DNA from: Toxonevra muliebris
Taxonomy: Eukaryota > Arthropoda > Insecta > Diptera > Pallopteridae
Assembly: GCA_963691655.1 (NCBI GenBank)
Contig: OY829328.1
Span: 5,608,204 to 5,672,203 of the forward strand
DNA length: 64,000 nt
Direction: 5' to 3'
Both the position numbers and the translations under genes were made by a program. Shown here one piece after another: positions 36,901 through 50,819 of this stretch. Below the pieces are notes generated by a model, which was given only the letters and a program-made list of their open reading frames with translations, ran no database searches and was not told the DNA's origin. The number at the start of each line of letters is the position of its first letter. Within the stretch, counting starts at the first letter, position 1.

Positions 36901-37746
36901 CAAATACTGAAATCAAAAATTTAGCCATTATAGCTTAAGATAGAAACTCGCCTATTTTTGCTACCTCCCACTTTCAGACAGGCATTCATGCTTGCGCCCG
37001 TGTGAACAGCCTCTAAGATACGATGAAGGGTTAGTAAAAATTTTGTCCAAGCTTGTGGATTACTATTCCAGCCAAAGTCGAGAAAAAATGCTTACAAAAA
37101 CGAAATTTTTGATCTATTCAGAATCGGCATAATATTTTAATTTTTATAAAATAAAATGAATCATTAAACAACTAAAAATAAAAAGTAGGTACCCACCCAC
37201 ACATTTCATATCACATTTACTTATTTATTTTAAAGTGTCTACAATAGTCTGATGGAAATAACTATTATTATTTTCTCTTTTTTTCAGATTAGCTTGGTCT
37301 GATAAGATAATATACGAATATATTGTAAATATATATTTAGTATGCATAGAAATGCATTTGGGTTTTAATATTTATTTAACGAGTAATGCATTTAAGCTTT
37401 CGTAATGATTTTGTGGTGGTGTTCACATTTTTTGAGGGTTACTAACAATATGCAAATTAGAGCAATTGTCTTATATTGTTTTAAACTTTTACCTCATCTG
37501 CAGCTATGAGTTTTCCCTTGGCTTTAAGGAGGTCCTTTTCTTCTTAAGATGCTGTCAAATGTCATTTCTTATTTTGTAGACCCCATTTACACAACTGACT
37601 TTTGACATATTGGGTTGACTTTGGATATGAGATGAGTTTTCAACCGATTATGTATTCCTACTCCCTTTATTCTTATCCTCTTCGTCCAAATCAAAAATCG
37701 ACAAAAACCTCATTAATAGCAAATTTAATATACACAACATTACACC
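33910..37746. other. Non-coding region with a GT microsatellite
   Basis: The sequence is mostly AT-rich. A (GT)n tract lies at 35792-35826, and a CATCATCGT trinucleotide block at 35440-35470 gives a tiny acidic open frame (reported separately). The 126- and 92-residue frames at 35777-36543 are low complexity with no domain. I see no supportable gene. Confidence 0.4.
35402..35476 (-). other. 24-residue acidic small open frame (speculative)
   Basis: ATG at 35476 to TGA at 35402 reads MSDDDDDDDDGEDIDVDYAK then AAWT. The aspartate run comes from a GAT/GAC repeat. The half after it is not repetitive. It could be chance, the last exon of a gene I cannot see, or a real small peptide. Confidence 0.15.
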
Positions 37747-37750
37747 TTAA

Positions 37751-38318
37751 ACACAATTGCGACGGGTAACGGGAAACCTGTTGACGAGTACCTGCTGTCA
37801 AAATTAAAACGCACTCAATTTAAATTTGTTAATTTAATGCTCCTAATGGTTGTGCTAAAAAAGATTTTTGTATATCTTATTGGACTAATGTTTGAGTTTT
37901 AAATAAATAAATAAAAACAAATTTCCCGCCGACGGGTTTCTCATCTATTTACGCGTCGGCGATGACGAGACCGGATTGCATATCTGATCAGCTAATTGTC
38001 AGCTTAGTAAAATATTTTTGGCTCGAAATAATTAAAATGAATAAATTTTATGAAAAACATAATAATTTATATAAATAATTATAATTAATTTAAAAATAAA
38101 ACGATTTGTCCATGAAGGACTACAGGTGTACAGGTGTACGTACTTACAAGCAAAAACATTATACTTCAAAAATCATTTTTTTGTGAATAGAAAATGGCAG
38201 CTTATTACCCGTCGGCCCGTCACCCACAATTATATTTATTCGAACGGATTTTACGGCGAGTACTAATCAGCTGTTCACTATCCGTAAAAAGGTTTTCCGT
38301 TCCCCGTCGCAATTGTGT
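37751..38318. mobile_element. 568-bp TTAA-flanked MITE with ACACAATTGCGACGGG ends
   Basis: The left end ACACAATTGCGACGGGTAAC is mirrored by a right end that reads ACACAATTGCGACGGGGAAC in reverse complement. The similarity continues (GGAAAACC / GGGAAACC). TTAA flanks both sides, at 37747-37750 and 38319-38322. This layout fits piggyBac-type insertion. There is no transposase inside. Confidence 0.75.
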
Positions 38319-38329
38319 TTAAAGCTTCA

Positions 38330-41300
38330 TCATACAATTTTTAAGTTTTCTATACCTGAGCGGGAATTCAGGCACTATGTGCGGTACATGCACCATTCAT
38401 GATACGACCAAAATTATTGCACAAATATAAAATATTGGAGATAAAACCCTCCCTCTTTGCCAATGAAAATCTCATACCTTTTCGTCGCTGGTCCAGAATG
38501 ACAAATAAAATAATTTTAACCCCCTCTGTGGACCTGCTAGTAACCCTAGGTATTACTTTGCTGCCAGTGCACCAAATATTTCCGTTCATCTTGCTGAAAC
38601 ACATCCTTTTTTTCTAAGTGATCACGAAACCATAGTTCTTATTGCTTCTTCATAGCACTTTTCCCCAATAGCCTCTTGTACTATACGCTAAAGCATTTCG
38701 ACAGAAGACAGAAGTTGCTGAGTGTAAATTCCGATATACAAATCGATTATATTATTATTGTCACTTCAAGGCGATTACCAACCTTTTTTTTTGGAAATCT
38801 TTCCTGCAGCGCCCAACATATAAAGCAGACGGTATCTAGATGAGTCATTCGATGCATAGTTTCCCTTCGGCAGAACGATTTGGATTGTTTGAAAATCACT
38901 TGGATAGTTTACTTCACCTTTCTACGTGTTGCGTCATACCGAGCAGTACGGGTTGTGTCTATTTTGGGCACCGTGCGGCTGGGCGGATATGTAAAAAAAT
39001 GACTAGCTGTTGAGTTTTCCACCTGCCCGAAAAGGCTCCTACTGAACAGTTTTGTGAACCCTGTTTCTTACTACCTGATTTATTGTAATTTTTAAAGCTC
39101 GATGTGGTATTTCCTTTGACCCTAGTATCTTCCTGTCACCCATTGTTTGAGCGTCAAAAATAGCTCCGTGACAACCGAAAATGATGGAGGATCTCGATAA
39201 AGTTGGCAATTTTTCTCACCGTCTTCGGTAGCCATATTATTATGATTGTTATAAATTCTATTGTAGGAGTTTTCTTGTTTTGATTTAGAAAATAGAATTA
39301 TACTTATCTTTTGGTTGTAGACAGAGTTCAAGAAATTAAGTAACTGTGACACAGCAACGTGTCTTCTTTATTCTTTTCATTTTCTACTTCAATTTTTACA
39401 GTTTCATTTATATGTTATACAAAAAGAGAGAGAATATAAATTTACAGGTTTTGATCATTGTAGCAAAAAATATGAAGAAAGGAAATGGAACACTTGCAGG
39501 TTTAGAATATAATCAGTTGATTAAGCACTGTAGAGTCCACTACACTATTATAACTCACTTATGTTCATAAATAAATGTATATCGATACCTTCTGGCAAGA
39601 ATGTACTAAGAAACAACTTCAATATATTTCAGAAAACGGCGAGAACTTCCTGCCCAGTGATTAATTCTTATACAATTACTAGAATATTACAATTTTCTTT
39701 TCTTTCTAGTTTCTTTTGTGCATATGTTGGAGCCGACTAAACCGTGACACTTAGTGCAAACTATAAGATCATGCCAACAAAAAATTTTCGAAAAAAATGA
39801 GGCTGTGGAAGGTATCGATATATCGTTGTGCATGTATTGGTACCGCTCATAAGTTATTGTAGAATTAGGCATTTTCCAGCGGAAACAATAGTCCACTTGT
39901 AACGATCTCAACGCTTTATATTTGACATATTTAGGCATAAGGTAAAGTATTCAACTTTCATCGAAACAACTTTGACATTACCCATATAAAGTTGGGCATG
40001 TCTAATTTACATTTATACATAAACTTAATTATGAAGTTGTGAAGTTATGCCAGGTATTTAGAGAAAAAAAAGTTTAGTTAAATGCAATGGCGTTGCGTAA
40101 AGTATGAACATGCACATGCCTTTGTAACTCCTACACCAAGTTTGAGGCTCATCGTATTGCACTAGCAATGAAAAATAGCAAACGGCTGCATTTACAGTAA
40201 AATTGCATGCATGCATTTAAAAACATATTTGGTATATACAACATGTATCAGGTATGTACATCTGTACATAAGTACTATATATATTATACACATGTAATTC
40301 TCATATTAATTCAAGTATTGTAGGTGCATTAAATAAAACTATTGTTAATGCATACATACATATATGTACATGCATATATACCTGTATTTACTTAGTTAAC
40401 CATATATTTATACGAGTATGTGCATATCTATACATATACATACTTATGTATATGCGCAAAATTGCGTAAGTGCACTTTGTAGATTTATAATTATATTTAC
40501 GTGCGTTTGTTGCAAACAGCCTACCTCTTTCTATGCAACAAACAATAGCAGCAACAAATATATACAATAATGATATTTGTAAGTATGTGCGTATGTATTT
40601 GTTGTTGACGCACTGCAATGCAACAAGGCGCATCGATTTATGTAAACATTATAGAGATACACTCAAAAAATGTTTATATAAATGTAAACATTTTAAACTA
40701 AAAACAATTTTTACGATTCACAGAACTAACTTCGGTTTAAGCTTTATATAAATATCCAAAGACTCCAAAAAAAAAAAAATAAAGCTTAAATGTTTCTCAA
40801 TACTTTAAAAAATTCTTTAGATTTCGTGACTGTATGAAAAAAAAAATAGTTGTTTAAAACAAGGCCGACTGACAATTTGAGCATGGTGGGTAGCTCTATC
40901 CACACGAGAAGTTCCAAGTGGACAAAATATCCAAAATATCGTATGAATTAGTAACATTTCGAACTCTTCCTGTAATTTTAAATTTGAAAAAATTTACTGG
41001 AAAGGCGTTCAAGCTGTTGTAAACCTTGAACTCGACGAACCTACAATTCCTCGTCAGGGCAAATTCCAAAAATTAATTCGACAAAAAAACGTTGCTTAGG
41101 GCGAGTTTACATGGAGCTTAATTTGACGAGGTTTCCCAAATTTGTGTTTGTTTGTTTTCACAGCAAAATTTAAAATAAACACTTTTTCTGAGAGAGGATG
41201 AATGTATACGTTGTACAGTGAATCCCATACACAAAATTCAAAAAATTCATAGTATCAAAACCAAACAAATTTGGTGCCATTTTAAAGAAAAATATTGGCG

Positions 41301-44300
41301 ATAAAATAATTATTAGTGTGGGTGCAAGAGCTGCTCAAAGTCAGAATAATTTTCTAAAAATGTGGGATCGTTCGATTTTATTTTTTTAGCCCGTTGAGTA
41401 AAAAACATCTGAAAAACAAGTTTTTAATAATGTCTTGCCGAAAGTTTCAGTTTTGTGTTTGCAATTCATCAAGAAAAATTTTTGATGTTATTTTTTAATC
41501 AAGATTTTAAAAGCTAAAAATTCTGCATTGTTTCTAAAGTTAAGTATTTTTGAAAATACGAAAACTGAAAATTGTTGAAATTTGGGAAGAAAATCTAGAA
41601 AATATATAAAAATATGTTCTTGGATTTTTTCTCAATTTTAGAAGGCACCTTTCTTCATCGGAATATGCAAAAACATCCTCCGTTATCTTATGCTCTCAGG
41701 TAATAACTCAATTTGGAAATAAGTCTGAACATGATTTTTTAGATTTTTTAAAATTGTAATCAAACTTTTTGTGTTAATCCTAAAAGTATGCAATAATGCT
41801 GAAAAATGAATAAAAGTTTAAGAAGTCAAAAGTTGGATTCAAAAACTGACGACAACAATTTCTATAACGTAATTTTGAGTGCTGTACAGTACGGCATTAA
41901 TTTATGGAAAAAATACAGTAATTTAGAAGTATTAAGTTTTACTACGCTTGGAAGTGGCAACTGCCTTTTTCCCTAGCTGAAACTGTCAGACAGTCAACAG
42001 AATAAATATGGGGCCCCCTATAGTAATATTTCCTGATTGGTGTTTTTATTGTTGAAATCATTTTTTAAATCAATGATTTGAAATTTTAAACGGTGTAAAG
42101 TAACCCTAGGTTGCATTAATTAATATTCCTTTTATTTCAACATTTCAATCAAAATTTTTCAACTTTCTGAAAAAGCCTATATTAACATAACTAAATAAAA
42201 TAAATTTCTTGAAGATTAAGCCGTCCATCCTTCTATTATAGCTTCCCAAATATGTCGAAAATTGCAACTTTAATCATAGTTTGTGGCAAAACTTAAATCG
42301 ACTGATTTGAGTTTAGCGACCAAAAATTTAATAGCACACGAAACTTCATCAAAATCAGAGAGCTCATTTTAATTTTGTCCCGTCGTTGTATGGGATCAAA
42401 TATGCTTTGCTTCAACTTTTGAAGCCACAAAGTTGTTCGCAGCTGCTGTATTCTCCGTCGACCTGAAAACTGTCTTGAATATTTTTCTTTAACCGCTCGA
42501 AGTATCTAAGCGATCTACTAATATCGATAATGGAATCCTAAGCAATACGCACGAGGATTTCTAATATCTAAGGAGCAAATTAGGAACAACCAACTGAATA
42601 ATATTTTTGTGAAAGAAAAGCGAAGTATCGAAAAATTAGTAAAGCGTTTTTCATGCTGTTTGAGGACTTTCCGAATAACGCTTTCCTACATTTTTCAAAA
42701 CTGTTCAGACCTCATGAAGTTAATCTACTTTTATGTTGCCCTCTATTTCTACGAATCGTGGCAAATTGTGTAGAATGAGATTTAATGAAAACGCTCCTCT
42801 TCACGGATCCGTTTTCTGCGGCCACTTAAAAACCGGTAATTTCTTCTTTCAAAATCTTTTTTTTTCAGTGTAGTTATGTATATATATACATATATATAGT
42901 TACATATGTATTGGTACATATAATGTGCAAAGCTAGGTAATTCATTTATGTGAGCCTTTATGTATTTAATGGATGTAAATATATGAAAATTAAAACAAGA
43001 AATTTCCATGCAAAATAAATGTATAAATGTATATGCATATAATTATTATACATATGCACATACATGGAATAAGTATAAATATGTATGTATATATGAATTG
43101 ATATATTGGCATATAATGTACATGCATCAAAGTATGTATGTAAATAGAAATGCAACTGCCTGATTAGTTCTTCCCTATGCACTTCACAATTTGATGCATG
43201 CGTATGTAAGAGTTGGGGGGAATAGGAATTTTGTTGATAACAAAAGCACAATTCAGAGAGTTAATATTTTTTGGTTAAAAACAAATAACAAAACGGGAGA
43301 AAAAACAGTGGGGCGTATAATTTCATTTTAGAATTGATTATCTACGAATGCATTTTCCAAATACCTTTGTTTTTGGGAATTTTTTGAGCATTGCGTTGCT
43401 GTTTTGTCTCTCACTTTTCATCTACATTCATAATACACACACATACACACATTTGTATATAGATGGCAGTGGTCAACAACAGTGGCTTTTGATGGCCACA
43501 TCCGTTTTTGTACATTTGCACGTCCGTGCCTATCCGTCCATCCATCTATCTATCTGCGTGGCTTTATGTCTGTCTGTATGTCTGCAAGTCTGTCCATCTA
43601 CATTTTCGATTGCTTTTGTTTCATTTTGGGGTCATCATCATGCTGAGAGCTTTGATGGTCGTCGGTCACACATGCTGAACATGTGAACGAATATTGTATG
43701 TGTAGTTATCGCCTTTGTAATATTGCATGTTGCTGTTTTTGTTGTTCCTTTTGCTGTATTACCATGGCCATAATGTAGATATAGCTGGAATATCCGTGTG
43801 TGTTGCCTGCTGTTGCCTTTTTGAATTTCAAAAAAGCTTTTTATGCTTTAACACGAATTAAGCATGCGTGCGATGCAAAAAAGGGAAAATAAATGCTTAT
43901 TTTCAGCAATATTTTCAAATGCCAACATTTTTCTATATCAATGTACATATCTAGCTTCACGCATATTATATGTATGTATGTTTGTATGTATATGTGCGCA
44001 TTACAACGTTTTAGTTGGGGTTTCCCTCTGGTTTCTGGTTTTTTTTTTGGCATTGAAAACCCAATGCATGATTTTCTTGTTTAATTTCTACAATATCCAA
44101 CCCAATACACACACAAAAAGGGGTTGCTCAGTGTTTCGATGCTTTTCCCCTACTTCGCGTGAATGTTGTATTTTTTATAATTATAATTTTGTCCTTCTAG
44201 TTATGCGCGGCATATTTTCATTTAATTTTTTTTCTCTTTTTCTGTTTTGTTTTGGTTTGCGCCTGCAGCAGGCACTGGCTGCTGCTGCACCACCGTTTGC

Positions 44301-44890
44301 TTGCTGGCCAACGACATTCAACCTGTTTCAAATTCGTATTCACCGTTTGCTCGTGCGCCCGCAATGCTTAGTAGTATATATGTATAAACACACATATGTA
44401 CATGTATGTATGCATAATGAAAAATCTATCTACCCAACTTATTGTGAGCCTCAGCTGCATACATCCGCCCCCCTTTTCCCCAACCCTTACTGCCTGTCGC
44501 CTTAGTCAAAGAGTGCGTCGTCGTGAGTTGGTCGTCACTGTACTCAGCACAGTCCTCGCATCGCATTTTACTTTTACTTCGCATGTTAAAATCAAATTCC
44601 CGCAAGAGCAATTTTTCATTCCAACAAATGAAAAAGAATTGGAAAAATGTGTTAAGGTAAGGGTAAGAAAAAACCTTTTGGTGTGAGTTGAAACTGAAGC
44701 CACCGAATGCAAGCCAAGGTAGTACCTTAGTAAATGAAGGAAAGTTAAAAGCAAAAGCAAAAATACTAAAGTTTAATGTCTTTTGGTGTACATTATTGTA
44801 GCAATACGTTCGTAGAAATATTTCGAGATATAATTGCATAGTGCTGCCATCCTTTTCCATTCAGAAAGTAGCCCTATGTTTTAAGAATTA
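38330..44890. other. Non-coding region, TATG-rich in its second half
   Basis: A stretch at 38360-39100 is less AT-rich and may be decayed transposon sequence, but I could not assign a family. 40200-40480 and 42850-43150 are TATG/TACATA microsatellite-rich. 43500-44600 has more balanced base composition and a CAGCAGGCACTGGCTGCTGC block near 44266; the 213-residue frame there shows no domain. I see no supportable gene. Confidence 0.4.
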
Positions 44891-44904
44891 AAAGTTATTC
44901 CAGC

Positions 44905-45460
44905 GGCAGTCATTTTATTTACTGCCTGGTATATAGAATTTAGCCTATGCCAAGAAAAACACCTCCACGCCATAATTCTTCCAACTCCGTGCTTCAGCGT
45001 TGTTTCGTAAAACGAACATGAAACTTTGCATTTGGAGCGTCGAATTTTCTGCTCTACATCGTTTTCATATATAGCTTAGTTTTGTCACTCCATAAAATAT
45101 TTCTTCATTTCTTCTTGCTTTAAGGTCCCGACCAATTTTCGTTATCAAACAGAAATTTTTTCCGCATTGAGGGAATTTTTCTTTCTATTCGTTTTGGATG
45201 GTTTGGCTTGTTGTAACCGTCGACGAATTGTTTGAGCACTAATCACGTTCCCAATTTCTGCAGCAAACATCTTCGATAATTTAAATGGGTCCTTTTTGTA
45301 TATGGCCACTATATGTCGATCAAGCGTTGTGTTCGTTTTTGGAGGCCTACCACAATGTTCTCTTTTTTAACACATTTTATGAGCTCTGTTCATAAGTTGA
45401 CCAATGCACCGAAGAGATTCCCCTTTTTTTCTAAGTTGGGCTTCTTCGTCGGTCTAAAGT
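44905..45460 (-). pseudogene. Tc1-type transposase pseudogene
   Basis: The minus strand gives, in order, a degenerate helix-turn-helix (TDEEAQLRKKGNLFGALVN), the linker GRPPKTNTTLDRHIVAIYKK, a second helix-turn-helix (EIGNVISAQTIRRRLQQAK), then KKWRNILWSDKTKLYM, which aligns with the W..VLWSDE(T/S)KF catalytic region. RWKHGVGRIMAWRCFSWH follows and aligns with the KHGGGSVMVWGCFS motif. Several stops and frame changes interrupt it, and the final catalytic part is absent. It is unlike the 28.8-kb fragment in preserved region, so the two cannot be compared directly. Confidence 0.85.
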
Positions 45461-48400
45461 TTTGCAAAAATATTAAAGGAAACTTAACGTTCTTTCAAAA
45501 AAAAAAAAAAATAAAATAAAATGTAATTCTAACTTTTATCAAATAGTAATAAAGGACACTTGTAGGTGTAACTATTATTTTGAACAAATCAATTTGCAGC
45601 TCACTCACAGAAAGCTCAAGTAAACCATAAATTGGGACTTACACTGTCTATTTCGCTGACAACAGCGTTGCTAGTTTATGTCGTTTATATTTTCTCCACA
45701 ATTTATCCTTTAAATTTCCACAAAAGATTTGGAGAATAATTATAATGAATAGTTTTGAAGTGTAACATATTATTTTGAGCAAGTGTGTATATTAAGGATT
45801 GCAGGTGCAAACAATTTTTCGTTTTTCGGTGTTACATATATACGGATTATACACATATTTCTATACAAATAGGCAATTGGACAAAGTTTTTTAAGGGATC
45901 AATCAGGATTTCAATTTCGTGCACTGCTTCTTATTCTTTTCCCAGGCCAATGTGATGAAAACCCTTTCAACATAAACCTTAGATCTTTACCAACCTAACT
46001 ACCCAAAAAAAACTAAAACGAGTTCCTTCTAAGCATTGTTGTTTACTTCATTTTAAAAGCTTTCGCTTTTATGTTCCGTTATATATATTTTATAAATTTT
46101 TCATTTTCTTTTCAAAATGCACTTTCTTCGCTTTTTAAAACAATACAATGAATAAAAACAATTTTTTAAAATAGAAATTATGTGTTTCATACTTTTGGGC
46201 TTAAAGTAAAATATACAATATAATAAAACACGCACTTATAAACTCACACATACTATGGAACCTCACACAACACCGACCTGACATTTGATTTTAATTTCTC
46301 TCAATTCACTCCACTATAAATTTTCATTTCACCCCCGAGTAAAAATGTTATCACATCAAAAAGAGTACAAGCAAAGGGCGTACAAATTGATAATTTTTGT
46401 ATTGGGCAAATATGGCAGCACTATTCAAGAATGCGTGTGAATTTTTTATTAATGTTACAAACGGTGTGTGAACCTTGGGGAATTTCATTGATTTCACTGT
46501 TATTTCCGGTACTACTGCAATGCGAGAATATAAAAAAAGTTTTAGAATGTATAGTATATATCTAGATATATCTACATATTCGTAAGGAAAACTAAACAAA
46601 TTAAAATTCTTAATTCACACTTGAACAAAAATGCAACATTCTGAAAGTTTAAATTCATGCAAATTCACGAAGTTAGTTTTTACATTTAAAATATTTTACA
46701 AAACAACTTTCAAAATTTGAAATGTTTTATATGTGTCGTTGTTGTATGTACTTGATGTTAGTTAATTCTATGAAATATCTTTGAAATCAAATCATTCATT
46801 TTTACTTCAACTACAACAAGGCAACAACAACAAACCGTTTTAGATTATATTGAAAAAATAAATTGTTTTCTAATTGCTTCCATGGAAATTATACACAAGT
46901 AAAATTAATCACAAAATACGAGGAAAGGAGCAACACTTCAACACACAAAAAAGAAAGAAAAACACTTCAAAACAAAAAAAAAATTGTCAAATTTTTTAAT
47001 TGTGAGTGATGCATTGGAAACTGTGTAAAAAAAAAAGAAGGATCCTTTGAAATTAATTTTTTAAACCAAATTTTATATTAGTTACACACTGACATTTAAA
47101 TGAAAACATTAACACAAAAAATTACTTACAATTTATGCACCTCTTAAACATTTTTTTTGATTTATAGCCAACGATCAAAATGTATGAATCGGTAACCCCA
47201 AAAACCCCTCTTGGGTCCGCTAGTAAATCTGCTAATGAATGCCTATTTTACATGTAGAGTTGTGCCTTATTCCGATAATGAAATCAATATAGATTTACTA
47301 GTTTACTTACAAAAAATTCAATTATTCTGATTAAAAATAAAATAATTCATTAAAATTTTAGAGAAACATTAGTAAGAAGCTTTTAAAATCACAGCTTTAT
47401 TTGTTATCGGCCCACGTTAAACCACAAATGTTAATTCATCCAAATAACTCTGGCGGTGGAGAGAACTGCTCAAAACAATTCATGCGCCTGGACCTTTCAT
47501 AACGAACATTTCTAATTTTCGCACTTCTTTCTATATAAAACGAATTGAATTGAAACTATATAATTACTGGATAATTACGTAATTGACCGGAATTCGATCC
47601 CAACCAGTTACGCTTAGCAGTACAGCGCACTTTCGAGTCATTTCCCCGTACACATTTTTTATCGGCTTGCCAACTATCTCCTGCTGAGCATAAACATGAG
47701 TTTCTACAAGTTCTCATTTCCTCATTATCTACATATACTTACTAATAACAATTTTTTATTTCTACATTGTCTACGTTATCTGTAACAAATTGTAGATAAC
47801 TTGGTACCACTTGTTTATGTGCAACACTGCCGTTCTTCTATTGTACTTGTGTGTGTGCATGTGTATATAAGTGCGGAAATCAAAAGCATTTCCTGCGAGA
47901 TTTACAAAAAGATATCAACCAAGAATACAAAAGAAAAAACGTACACAAATTTATGCGGGGGAGTAACAAACAAAGAACCGTAAAGAAGAAGATAAAGTAA
48001 AGGAATCATACGACTAACAAATGATCATTTGTCGGAGTGCTCAAGGAATAACTAAAGGATCTGTAAAGTGGTATATACGTGTGCATGTGTGGGTATATTT
48101 GTAAGCATGTGCAAGTCCACATTAAGGATCACTTCAAAGCAAAGTTATACAGAAAACCGGTATCCCTATTGACTAGTTTTTTGTTGTTTTTTAAACATAT
48201 TTACTTGCTATTTTCTTTTTGAAATCTTCTTGCTTTCAGTTATGTTGTTTTGCTGCGCTTGCTGAGGATAACACTGAAACACACACATACACCCACATTT
48301 GCATGCTCATGTGAGCTCAAACTCTTTTGTAATGTTTGTTTGTATTTGTCAAGCAAAGCATGAGTGTGTATGTACGAGTACATTTGTGTATGAGCGCGTA

Positions 48401-48698
48401 TGACAATCAGTAGTAGGTAGGTATTTCATTAAATTCTCTGCTGCTCTTTAAAGCATTTAAAGCGCGTATGTATTTTACTTGAAACAAACGCGCAGCAGGC
48501 CGAAGAAGACGAGTAAACTAAAATTTCAACTTAAAACTTGCTTCAGAAAGTTAAACTTTCTTGCACACACTGTTCACTGCTGTTTCTTGCTCAATGCCTT
48601 GCCATGTCGTGCCTGGTTGCCCTTCTCCTGTTCTTCCCTAAGTTTTTAATTTTTATTTTTTTATTTTGTTTTATTTTTGGTATACTGCCTGACAGGCC

Positions 48699-48702
<4 letters not shown>

Positions 48703-48729
<27 letters not shown>
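48703..48729 (+). repeat. (TG)n microsatellite
   Basis: An uninterrupted TG dinucleotide run of about 13 units. Confidence 0.95.
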
Positions 48730-50788
48730 TTGACTGTGAGCAGCGAGCGCTTCATGCACGTACATAAGTCTGTCAGTCTTGTCTTAAAGCTTCTCTACAT
48801 ACTTTCATACGAGTAAGTATGTAGAATATTATATGTATGTTTGTATGCATGTATATTTGCAATCTAGTATGAATGTATGTATGTATTTATATGCGTTTGT
48901 GTGTGCTGCCTTTCTATAGTTTGGTATTACGAGTTAAGTTCAGTTGAGGAAAACGCCAAGAATTCCTTGCCTTGCCATGCCATACCAAAACCATTCCATA
49001 CCATTGTCATGCCGCCGCCATTCCATACCAGAGCAAACCATACAATTTTCAAATGAAACGCGCACACTGTGTGTGCAAGTACAAAGTCGAATTGTAGTGA
49101 ACTGAAATGAAACTTTAAGGCTGAAATGTTGTCGTAGCTCTCTTCTATACAGTAGATGTAGGTAGGTATAAGAAGAAGGAAGGACAGGCGGACAGACGAA
49201 CGAACAAACGTACATATTCAGTACGTTTGAAAAGACGGACAGACGCGAACCGAGCAGTATACTACAATAGCTTGAAGCTTAAACTCTCGCACATACAGCA
49301 GCAAGCAGTAACAACAACAACAGTAACATAGCTTACTCGAATGGCGCACAAACTTACTTGCATTTATGTATGTACGTACAGAATGTTACTTCAGAATACA
49401 GGGTAATTTTCTATTAATATTTCACACAGATTTTTAATGATTTTTTGTTAAAAAAAATATATGCAATTGAATATTTTTAAGAAAAGGAGAAGCTGAAGAA
49501 TAAAACAATTCATCAACAAAATTTTTAAAATTTGACAATTAAAAATTATTGGGGTTCAAATCGTAAAAAGGTCTAAATAAACAGGAACAGCTGAAGCTTA
49601 TCAAAATTAAAAAAAAAAAGAAAATAAATGTGTTTCGCATTTAAAAATATAATTTTAGCTCGATCAAATAGCAAACTTCACGTATAAATTATAACTAAAC
49701 AGGCGTCCATATATTTTCATAAGTTTAGTTAATAGAAAAAAAGGATGAAAAAATAGACGAATTTCAGCAAAAGTGGGTTTTGTTCAAATTTCGATGTTGT
49801 CAACTTATAATTACTTCAAAAATAACTAAAAAGGTTATAATTTTGGTCACCGCATTTTCTCGAGGCAGGCCAATTACTACTTTTACAGATTTTTAATAAT
49901 TTTTTTAGTGCTGTTGGCATATAAGAATAAGTTAGATTACGATTTCTGTTACCTGTTCAAAATGAGTTGATGTACCAAACAAAGAGTTCAATTAGCTAAT
50001 AATCGTATTCAGAATTGTTAAAACCGATTATTTCTGAGACTATGGAAACAGGTTTTTTTTCAAGGTAAAATCTGCCAAACGCAATTAGTTTCTATAAACG
50101 AGATCAGAGACAATAGGACCCATTTAATGGCATTCAGAAGCAATCAGAAGCGAAGAGGTAACAAAAATCAGTTAGATGCAATCTGAGGCAGTCAGAAGTC
50201 ATAAGAGATTGCCACTTGGAGAGCCAGAAATTCCATTTCGCTCAGTCGGTACCATCATTTTTGCTCACTTTGACTTGAAATAAAATGTCTACTTTTCCTC
50301 GAAAACCTATTTTTTACCTATGTAAAGATAAAGATTTTCTTCTTTTTGCCCCGCCGAAAAAAGTCTTCATCTTATTTCAACTTTGTCATCCTGCTCATTG
50401 TGCTCTGCCCTGTACCCATTCATGGACGAACGTGCAGCCATATACTTGCTATACCAGTGTGACATATACGAGCGCTCTGGTGTACAATAGTGCCAGCGAT
50501 TTTGCACAAACTGAAAGTACTACAGCACAGTAAGCATTTTACACAAACACTGGCACGACTTTACAACAATCGCACCATCAAGTGTTGCATTCATCGCATA
50601 CAAACATCAGTGGTACAATGAATTGGAAACTTTATGCGGCGATCTCTATCCCCGTTCCATGCCACCATCAAGTATTGAATTTGTGTGTAGAGCACAATAA
50701 ATTTGACATATCTAGATACTTGCTGGCGCAATGCACCATCAAGTTTTCCATATTTCAGCACAGACATTTTGCTGTAACATGAATTGAG

Positions 50789-50819
50789 TACTTTTTGGTG
50801 CGCTTTGTACCAAAAAGTA
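50789..50819 (+). other. Perfect 11-bp hairpin
   Basis: TACTTTTTGGT (50789-50799) pairs perfectly with ACCAAAAAGTA (50809-50819) around a 9-nt loop GCGCTTTGT. It lies inside the CACCATCAAG cluster. It is too short for a typical microRNA precursor. Confidence 0.6.

Noticed and set aside
38360..39100. Less AT-rich stretch that looked like decayed transposase
   Set aside because: No reading frame on either strand gave a recognisable transposase motif; only an impression of transposon debris.
43864..44505. 213-residue plus-strand frame, the longest outside recognised genes
   Set aside because: Composition is Phe/Tyr/Cys-rich from TTT and TATG repeats; no domain, and overlapping frames of similar length exist on both strands.
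47580..47640. tRNA-like segment with a box-B-like GGGATCGAATTCC on the minus strand
   Set aside because: No convincing box A, no cloverleaf and no target duplication; could be an old SINE scrap.
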